NCBI GenBank assembly: GCA_029224185.1
Contig: CM055191.1
Span: forward strand, 8,763,036-8,827,035
Length of the DNA stretch: 64,000 nt
Reading direction: 5' to 3'
DNA from: Karalla daura
Lineage: Eukaryota > Chordata > Actinopteri > Chaetodontiformes > Leiognathidae
Within the stretch, counting starts at the first letter, position 1. The number at the start of each line of letters is the position of its first letter. The translations under genes and the position numbers were made by a program. Under the pieces are notes generated by a model. The model did no database searches and was not told the origin of the DNA. It saw only the letters and a list, made by a program, of their open reading frames with translations. Shown one piece after another: positions 12,301-22,800 of the stretch.

Positions 12301-15300
12301 ACACACTTGACCTTGAACAACTAGAGACAAGAATGGTGTTAAATATTCGAATTGTTCCAGTTTCAATGCATTCTGGATATCCCTGCCACTCCAGGTACGA
12401 CAAACGAAACTATCAAGCACAAAAATCATGAGAAAATCTGTCGGAGGCAGAGGAGGAGGCAGACACGAGATGCAGGTGAGGAGCCGCAGAGTTTTAGAGT
12501 TTAGTCATACGTAACAAAGATAGGAGGCATGAGTAAGAGACAGGCTGTGAGAAAAAAAGAACAGAGCAAGAGAAATTCCCCCTTCGGCTGAGCTCCGCTA
12601 CCTCTGCCTGCCGCCTGTGCAGTATCTGTGTAGGTGTTCACCAGCTTTCATGGGCTGTCTCCTCTCACAGACATCGTGCCTCTTCCAGTGGATGCGTACT
12701 TAAGCACGCCTCTACCTCCCCGATTACGTTCGTCCAATGCCGCGTGACCTCGCCAGGGAAACTTTTTCCTCCTCCTCCTCCTCCTCCTCCTCCCCTTTGC
12801 CTTCGCCGGCAGAGAGCGCCGCCTTCGCCTCCTCTCTGCCATCCCGTCTCTCTCATCCCTTAATTCATCTTCCACCCCTGTGCTCCGTGTCTCTTCCCTC
12901 CCACAGCCCCGCCGTTCGCGCCGTCCAATTATAACTCGATGCACCAGTCCTTCGCAGTTGCCATGGCAACAGCTGTGTTGGGCCCAGGTACCTGTGTCGC
13001 CCGTTGGTCACCAGCCTCTGCCTCTGACCACCGGCGTCTACCGCGCTGAAACAAAGTTAGCCAATCAGTCTGTGCAGGGCTTGTAGGCAGCTGCAGCAAA
13101 GGATGAATGATCTTATATAGATATGTGTGTATATGTATATAAATAAATAAAAGCTTGATTGTGGGTTTCACTTCAGGCTTGACCAAAAACCCCTGCTTTT
13201 CTGTTTTGTTTAGGGTTGTGAGGAGAGGATCGTCCTGTGCTGACACGAGTGAAACAAACGCTGGGGACGGATCTCATCATCGCCTGAACACACTTTGCAG
13301 TCTGTGGCTACATATGCAGATTCATGACTCTCTCTCTCTCTCTCTCTCTGTTCCCGACAGTGAATAATTAGCAGGGGAGGAAATTCATGGAGCACAAACT
13401 TCAGACGGGTGCTGTCGTCTCATGGCAAAGGGGTCCCCAGTGTGAAACCCGGTCAGACCTGTCAGCGTGGAGTTTGCATGTTCTCCCCATGTCTGCATGG
13501 ATTTTCTCCAACGGCCCCACAACATGCATGTTTAGGGTGACTGGAGACCCGAAATAGCTGCTTGTTTTTTGGTAGGTAAATGGATAATCCTTTGTTTTCC
13601 GGAATGTTTTGCTTTCACCATACGTCTCCAAAATGGTTGTTGAGCAATGAGGTGGACAGTGTTTGTTTGCTGCTGCATTTCGTGGTCAGATCTATAACCG
13701 CACAACAAGACAGTTTGAATCCTAATCAGCCTGAGGTCCTTTCTGTGAGGAGTTTGCATGATGTCCCCTTTTTCTGCGTGGGTTTTGTCCTCCCACAGTC
13801 CAAAAACATGCATGTTTAGCTCGATTGGATGCTCTAAATTGGACCTAGGTGCAAGTAAATGGTGTGTATGTGTCTAGCCTGCCCTTCTGCAGTATTTGTC
13901 CTGGAGATAGTCTCCAGTAGACCCCTGCAACACTGTAAAGGTATGAAGTGAGTGTGAAAATGAATGTATAGACAAACCTCTAACTAGACCCCCCCCCATC
14001 CGCTGTATGGAGCTTCTTGTAATATATCAGTTTGGCCATTTGGGGGCACTACTAGCCTGCAGATAAATGGGTAGAAGCTAGGTAGCTGCAGAGAACAGAA
14101 GCAGTGCAAACCGTGGAGCTAGAGATGCACTGAATAGAGAGGAGGAGAGAGGGATGGAGGAGAGAGGAGAAGAGAAATTCCGAAGCTATATTAAAACTAT
14201 CCTCGTAGCAAACTTTGGGGCAAGACGAGCATGTGAAAGTGTGAATAATGAATCTGAGCTCGGCAGAGATCTAGCAGAAGCTGCGAGATCTAAAACGCCA
14301 GTCTAACTTTAAGTCTTGGAGCCACTTCAGACTCTGGAGTCCCACTGCACCAATGCATTTGCAGGATCTCCCTAAAGTGGGCTTCACCCAATAGGAAACA
14401 GGATTATCACTGCACACGACTTTTGTGGTGAGTCTTGAGGGCTTCACGTGTGCTTTGGTGCCAGTCTAGATGGCTGTGTGATCCAGATGTGGTTGTTGCC
14501 ATGGCCAGGGAGGATATGCAGGGCTTTAAGCGTTACGTAAAGCAGGAGGCGGGAGGGAGTGGGGATGTTATTCCCGGGTATCCGTATCCGGGTAGACCAG
14601 GATGAGGAGAGCGTGGAGAAGTGGGAGAGGAGGGGAAGCCACTGCAATGCGATGGAGCGCGAAGGGTTAAAACAAACGTGTCAAAACATTTTTAAGCAAC
14701 GAAAATATTTGAAAAAAAAAAAAAAGGAAAGAAAAGAAAAAAAGGACGAGATGAAGAAAAGCGGCGGCGGAAACAAAGACGTATCCAAGTGCAAAATAAC
14801 TGTGAAAAAAAGTGTGTTCACGTGTACTTGAGGGAGCGTGACATGCCTCCTCGGTGTTGCACAAACTGTGATTGTGCATGAGCGACACAGGGAGACAGAA
14901 ATAGACAGAAGCACACACCTAATGGTTTACAAAAGGCAAAATGATCAGTCTGGTTGGAGGCATTTAGAACTGGGACAGACACATCTCATGTGTCTGGAAC
15001 TCAGCCGTTCCAAGTCCAAAACATCTGAATGTGGGACGAGCTTTGCAACATCCGCTGTTTATGAGCCGTCTGTTCATGCTGCTCTACCTGTGATGCGTGA
15101 GGCACACCTGGACTCTTCCTACGCTGCTTTTACTGTTCATGAGCGCCGCTATTCTTCAAACCGCACTCCTAATACGAGCCGTTAACATGCAGATTCATGC
15201 ATCCGGGGGTCGTGCAATGTGCTGCTCGTGCTGCAGCTTTGACTGCAAGGCACATATTTATCAATTAGAGATAAACCCTGCAGATTTGTTATTCCGCTGC

Positions 15301-16614
15301 TCCTCTCGCTCTTGTTGATATGTATGTCATGCTGCATTGTTGTTTTTCACTTTTCATCCTCTTTCCTCTCTTTCCCACCGCGCGGGGTGCCACTCCGGCA
15401 GGACGGTGATGAACGCCTGGACCAGTGCGTGTGCGCCTCTGTGGCGTTCTGACGTCGTAACGTCTCGTGCAATCACGAAGAAGAGGTGACACTGACGGCG
15501 CTCACCTCCATCATCGTGCAGCGTGGCGAGACGCCTCTCTGAGTGCGGAGGAAGTCGCCGTTTGTAGCCAACCGGGGGGGAAGCGGCCGCACAAAGTTGT
15601 CCTATCGGCGAGGCGGGACGTGCGCGCCTCCCCCCTGCGACCGCGCTCTCTGAGAGCCGGCGAGCCGAGGCATTGCCATTCCCCCGAAATGACAGGAAAA
15701 AAAACCAGCTGGTGTTGGAAATAGCTGTTGTAAATACGAGTGTGTGAAAGGATTTTGAAACCTGGAACACTTCGGCCGCTGCTTCAATAATTCAGAGGGA
15801 GCCCAGCGATTAGCCCGGACCCGCTCCCGCTCTCACTTAGTGTTGACCAGAAACAGAAACAAGACAGAGGAGAGGGAGCCGCGGCTGCCAACGTGTCGGT
15901 GTGTGTAAACACACATGTGAGCGTGTGCTCTAAGTTCTTCATCTCACACACACACACACACACACACACACGGGCTATTTCTATTTGTGATTATTCCTTG
16001 TTATGTTCTGGCTCCATCAATGTGATGTTTGCTTTGTTGCCATGGCAACAGACAGTTTGGGCGCTCGCACGCATCATATCCGGTGCTCAATGATTGACGC
16101 TCAGTTACTCGGCCGCACACGCACACACACACACACACAGACACAGACACACACACGGTGCATGCAACGTGACACGTGACACCATAAAAAACGGTCTCAT
16201 CCTTCACCTTGACGCTCGTTTCTGCCCGTTTCTTTTAACGGGGGTGGAGGGGGTGGGGGGGTAGGGGGGGGGTGGGGGTGGGGGGGGTTGCACAGGCGCC
16301 TGAATGGACGTTTTCTTTCACTTAGTCGGCCCGTTTTGAATGTGCGAGACGCAGATGTGCGCAGGGAGCATCTGCAGCTTTGACCTGAGGTGTGTGACAG
16401 TGTCAATGTCAGGGGGCTCCTGCCTCGGATCTGCAGAGAGAACTGGGCGCATCTTCACGTCGTTACGTAAGAGTTTGTTTGCTCCAAAGGCGTCGTGTGA
16501 AACTGTCGTCCGGTGCTGATTATTTATGCCACTCACCTTGCACCAAAACACATTCCTCGTGGCTGTGCAACTTAGTTGTGTAACTACTCGGCAGTAAATA
16601 CTGAACTGACTCTG

Positions 16615-16681
<67 letters not shown>

Positions 16682-18036
16682 CTGTAAACATGAGGGGAAA
16701 ACCTCTGACGGCATGTTTTTAATTCTCAAATAATCGTACTCAGCCCGCCCCGTTTGTCTCCCACATCTCCTGTGTGCACCCAGCACTCCATTTGATTATG
16801 CTGTATATTCTGCGTACTATACTTCTGTGTGTTGTTGTCTTGCACTGCTAACCTGTGTCACCCAGAGCCGAGGAACTACCAGGCATTAAATATGAATCCA
16901 ATTTCTGGTCTTTTCCCCATTAAATCACTATTTCACCCTATGGATCTCTAATATATTTGAAGTACACTGCTTTCCTGAGATACTTTAACCTAAATATTGC
17001 CTACGTTTATTGCCACAATTTCCACAGTGGGACTGAACAGAGAGACTTCGTATTTGATTGCAGGAACAGGGCAAACAAGTCTCATTTCCTCCTGTAATTT
17101 TTCCACTAAAATGCATGTTGTGTCCTAGAAGTTCCTCTGTCCTTGCACATCTGTCTCAGCTGTCCCACTACCACTATCAGTATTAATTTTTTCATTTGAA
17201 CGTCTCATTGAGATCGAGACCAGCGTGCAAAACGTGTCAGACGTGGACGGACGTGCAGATAAATCACAGATACAGCGCCTCACATCCAACGAGAGCAGAA
17301 TCGCACAGAGTTCATTCCATTTGCATGCAGCATAACATCTCGCAATGTCTGCGTGGATCCACAATGAAGGGATGTGCCCTATTCTCTCCAGCCTCTACAA
17401 GTTTTACACAATATGTTCCGACACACGCGCGTTATTTAAGACCATTTGAGAAACACTTCATTAACCTCTCACAACGCTTTGATAGGATAACCGTTGCCGC
17501 TTGCTAATGCATCGCCAGCTGAAAGGAAAACATTAACACCTACACAAACTTGCAAATCACCAACGTACCACAACACACACCACGGCGTTTCCTACTTTGC
17601 CTCGGATTTCACACGATCCTACGGCCCATATGTAGAAGCTCCACACACACACACACACACACGTTTTCGAGCAGAATTAAAAAAAAACATTTTTTTTTCC
17701 TCTTTTGCTCCTTTGCTCAAGGATCTTGGAGGTAAACGCACACGCACAGGGACAGGCGTGCACGCACCCACACAAAGGCGTGCTATTCATTCATTCACCC
17801 CGCATCCTTTCAGCTGCTGGCACAGAGGGGTCTGAGGAGGAACCGTACACTCGAAACGACAGCGCTGCCTTTCCTGTCCACTTCCCCCGTCACACTCGCG
17901 TCCAGTCCACACAGCGGCCGGGACAAGCTCACTGAGGGCAAAGGCCCCGCCCAGGTGAATTATACTGACCCACACTATATGTCCGTGCAGGGCCCGACTC
18001 AGGGCCAGCCTTATTTTCGCCTGACGATGAATAATG

Positions 18037-18103
<67 letters not shown>

Positions 18104-18182
18104 CATAGTACGACATATTCCCACACAGGAGCTCGAACATTTCGACACCCACACAAAGCACTGAAACTTATATGTCCCACAC

Positions 18183-18219
<37 letters not shown>

Positions 18220-18363
18220 TCTGGAACGAGCCCACAGCTTGTTTCACTACATCCTGACACGAGTCACCGATAAACAAACGCGTGATCACACACACGCAGA
18301 CGTGCAGTAGGAGCAGTGTGTAGTGACTGCAGAGATAATGCACGTTAGGGTCACACACACACA

Positions 18364-18423
<60 letters not shown>

Positions 18424-18982
18424 AAGCGCCGGTCGGACTTTTTCCAGAGCGAGGCGTGCAGGATTTGTGCGAAAACTTGCCGTTGCATTCTCCTCATTTC
18501 CGTCCCCCTTCTTCGTCTCTCTTCCTCTGAGGCACCCCTCACTCTCTTTCTGCTTTTTAATCCCCCTCCTCTTTTTTTTTTTTGTAACTTTCCCTCCCAA
18601 ACATCAGCCCATAAACACTCCCTGACTGGCCTACATACGTGTGGCCCACATGCTCGACGTTAAACGTTGATTCTTCACGCGGCTCTGGGGCGGCTCCCTC
18701 CTCTTCCTCGCCCCTCTGCTATTCCTTATTTCCCCCCTGATTTTCCGACTCTTCCTCTTTGAAATAAAACGCCCCGCACGCGGGCCGTGTGGCGGAGCTG
18801 TGATCGCTGCCACTCCAGCCGTGACGTCTCCCGTCTATAATGACTGGGAATATAAGAGGCACTCTCCAGCAGCAACAAAACTAATCCTGTATAACATACA
18901 GTCTAATCCCTATAGAAAGCACCCTGGCCTGCATGGCCATGCATACATTTCCTCCTTCTCCCTCTCTGTCATGCAAATGCAG

Positions 18983-19017
<35 letters not shown>

Positions 19018-19769
19018 TAAACACAGATTAAATAAAAGCTAATCCTAGATCTACCTGGTCGCATCCCCGCACTGATGTAATTGTAATTTCCCTATCTGAG
19101 CAACTGTGTTTGGCTCTTGAATATGATCTATGACGGCGAAACAGTTCTTTTCCCGGACTAAATCTGCCTTTGAGTCACCGAGGGTGTGATTGTTCTTACT
19201 CCACTGGCTCCTGACGGGTGAGATTGCGGCGAGTACAGTGCAAACCGTGAATGGTTTTGGTCACGGCGAGCGGCGGGCCCCAGGTTGCGGGGCCGGGGCG
19301 GGACAGGCTCAGAGGAGGAGGAGGAGGAGGCCGAGCGGCACGCTGCCTGCACGGACGGGTCAGGCCGCTGTCGAGCTCAGCTCATGTCTGCGCTGCGAAG
19401 GTGCGGCGGCTGGATTAGGACTAATCTGAGGAATTCTGATTTGTTTTAACGTCGCACGGTTGTGTGAGACTGTGTTCGGTAATCCTAGAAGAGGGGAGGG
19501 GAAAAAAATAACAAATTCCAATTTGCTACTTTATTGAATAGGAAGATACAGAAGTGCTTTGATATGTACGAGCCTTCAAAATAAAAGCAGCCTGCCTGGT
19601 GCTTTAATATTTTAGCCACTCGCTGAGTGATCATTTTCATGAAGTCAGAAGTTATTCTTGCGTCTCTCCTCTGCTGCTTTCCCACAGACGTGAATTATCG
19701 CTGCAAAGAATCGCTGCCATCATCCTGCTAAATGCTTGTTAACCTGCCAGTTCAAGGCCAGTAAACAGC

Positions 19770-19803
<34 letters not shown>

Positions 19804-22800
19804 CTACAGAGCTAATAATAAAATAGATATTTGTAGGTGTGAGGAAGGTGATAATATTTCAGTGTTTTTAGAAATGTCAGATGACGGCGTTTGTCAAAGG
19901 TAAAAAACTAAAAACGAAAAATATCCCAGCTACTCTTTCCCTTGAGCCTGGTGGAAGAATTGGAATATCCTAAAAGGAAAACGAAGGACCTATGGGCATG
20001 TAAATTTGTCGGTGGTGCAGGACTTAAGTTTGTTTAAGAAATATATTCTAATAAACAATGCAAACATTGCTGTGAATTATTATTTTCCCCTGTAACAAAC
20101 ACACTATGTTCCACACACTTTCACCCTATTTAATATCACATCCTACACTTGATTTTCCTCATCTACAAGATGCACGCTCCTTTGGTCAAATACATCTGTC
20201 CAGAAACTGATGAGTTTCTGGGCAGAGTTTTCACCTGTTAATATTCTTATTCCACATGTGCACATAACACCTACATTTGTATATTTTGTGTATCTTGTGC
20301 ACACTGCTGTGTACTCATAAGGTTTTATGTGTTTTATGTCTTACATCATCACCTTTTTTTTCTGCACCAATCACCGAAGCACATTCCTCGTAGCTGCAGA
20401 GCTAAGCACGACTGATTGGTCCCTGACTGATTCGTCCCCCAGGAAATACACCGTACACAAAATGGAGGCGGTCTCACCTGTGCCAGGACGTCCCATGATG
20501 ATGTCTTTCCTCGGGGTGGGGTGCAGGCTCTCGGCCGGCAGGATCAGGGGCAGCAGGGCGGTGGGAGACGGGTGACAGGGGACCGGCTGCTGGACCTCAC
20601 CCCCGAAACCCGCGCCCCTGCTGTCCTCGCCCCGCTCCCCGGAGCTGTCTGTGCTGCTCGGGACGGCAGCTGTGACCGTTGTGCTGACTGTAACTGACAG
20701 GGCCTGCAGGGGGGCGGCGGGGGCGGGGGCGGGGGCGGGGGCGGCGGGCAGGGAGGAGGGGGACGGGGACACCAGCACCAGGGTCTGGGCCGGGCTGCGC
20801 AGGAGGACCGTGCCGTTGGCCACCGTGCCTGCGTTGATGGGAACGGGGACCTGGAGGCCCGAGATGGGCTGAGGGGTGAGGGGCGTCAGGGCGGGGTCTT
20901 TACATGTGCTGCTCTCTGCCCCCGCCTCGTTCGCCCCGCCCCCGCCTCCTCCGCCTCCTCCGCCTCCTCCGCCGCCCCTCCCCAAAGGACACTCTGTAAA
21001 TTTTGCCAGCGGGACCTCGGGATTCCTCACGATGACGGGGGAGTCCCGCAAGGCCTGCTGCGACACGGGGACGACGCGGCGGGGCCCTCCGTCGGGCGTG
21101 AGAGGGGACGGAGGGGTGGGAGACACGAGGAGGGGGGGAGGGGAGGCGGCGGCGGAGGAGGGCGGACGGCTGGAGGAGGGGGTGGTCACTCCTCGGGGCC
21201 GGGAGAAGGTAGGGGTGTGTGTGTGGGAATGTGAGGCTGGTGTCTGAGGAGACAACACCCGGAAGGAGTTGTTGAGGTCGCCCTGCTCCAGCTCAGTCTT
21301 GGGCGTGTAGTCGTGGTGGTGCGAGGGCAGGGGCGGGGGAGGGGGGCCCTCAGGTTTTCGTTTGCTGGGGCTCATGGGGACTGTAAACATGAGGTTGCTG
21401 TGGAAGGAGGGCTGGATGCCTGAAGTGTGTCGCTCCCGTTCTCCTCCTCCGACTGGGGTCGACGCCTTGCCTCCCCCTCCTGCTCCTCCTGCTCCTCCTC
21501 CTCCTCCTCCTCCTCCTCCCCCTGTCCCGCTGGGCTGCCGGTGCCTCCGGTGCTGCAGGACCGGGGCGGCGGTGATTGGGGAGAAGTTGGCAGGCCTGAA
21601 GCCGAACAGCGGGGAGGGCGAGGGAGAGGGGGCGGGGGAGAAGGGCGACTGGTTGGAGATGGGGGAGAAGGAGGGGGTGCCGGAGCGGGAGCTTCCTAAT
21701 GACACGAGCATGGTGGCGGCCTCACACTCGTCGAAGTCGAAGCGTGACGACAGGTCGTGGGGGAGGAGGGAGGGGAGCACCAGGCGGGGTCTGGAGTCTC
21801 CTCTGCTGCTGGTCTCGCTGCTCTCTCTCGACGTGTCGTCCCACTCGAACTCGCTGCTCGCTCTCCCCCGCAGGTCAGACGGGGTGACTGTCCCTGAGCT
21901 GCTGCCTCCTCCTCCCCCTCCCCCTCCCGCTCCTCCCCTCTCTCCCCCCGCCGCCTCCAACTCCTTGGTCCTCATGGACAAGTGTCTGGAGCAGTATCCT
22001 CGGCGCTGTGACTCCTTCATGCAGCCCTCCCTGGAGCACAGCCTCCTCCACTGCTTCCCATTGAACTTCTTGCGGATCCCGTTGGGGGTGCACACCACGT
22101 CCCCCTTCTTGTACTTCTGCTGCGCCAACGACAGGGGGGTCCTGGAGCGGGAGGAGGTAGAGGATGCTGGAGTAGGGGTCTGAGTGGGAGTGGTCTTTGA
22201 TGGAGGTAGGTTTGGAGTGGTCCTGTTGGGCTCGGACCCCGGTAAGGCAGGGGACGGGGGCGGCTGAGGGCTGGTTAGAGTGGAGAGATGTGGAGGTCCC
22301 AGACCTCGCACCACGGCGAGGTGGGGGGAAGAGGGGGGGCAGCCAGTGGACTTGGAGATGTTTGGAGGTTTTGTCTGAATGGCACTGCCAGCTGTCCCGG
22401 AATGGTTGGTTGGGTGTGCATTTCCATAGGCGTGCCCCCCTGTGGCCCCCTCGTGTGAAAAGCTCAACCTTCCTCCAGCGCCCAGCACCCCCATCCCAAT
22501 ACTCAGCTGGCACACCTCCCTCTCTACCTCCATCTCCTCCCTGCGCTCCCTCTCCTCCCTCTCCCTCTCCCGCTCCCTCTCCTTGGCCCTCCCACCGTCC
22601 AAATGTGAGACCTCCCATGGCGGGGTGAGGAGCCTCAGACTCTGCCGGGACACCCACACCGCCTGAGCGCCGGCTTTCCTCTTCTCCTTCTCTTTGCCCA
22701 CCTCTCTGTCTTCGCTCACCAGTACTTGGTAGGGAAAGGAGACGCCGGGGTGGGGGTCCACCTGAGCTATAAGCCCCTCTCTGTAGAGCAGAGGGCCCCC

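Larger units (their letters stand above)
7955..20477 (-). other. cic: Large CIC-L intron with CIC-S upstream region
   Basis: The intron starts at gtgaga (20477). It holds the candidate CIC-S promoter (about 9.8-10.2 kb) with a GC-rich stretch to 9.4 kb, teleost interspersed-repeat copies near 11.9, 13.4 and 13.7 kb, and many CA/GT microsatellites between 15.9 and 19.8 kb. No further coding exon was recognised; the open frames look like repeat translations. Confidence 0.7.

Noticed and set aside
21362..22183. 273-residue plus-strand open frame opposite CIC-L
   Set aside because: Antisense shadow of the repetitive CIC-L exon.
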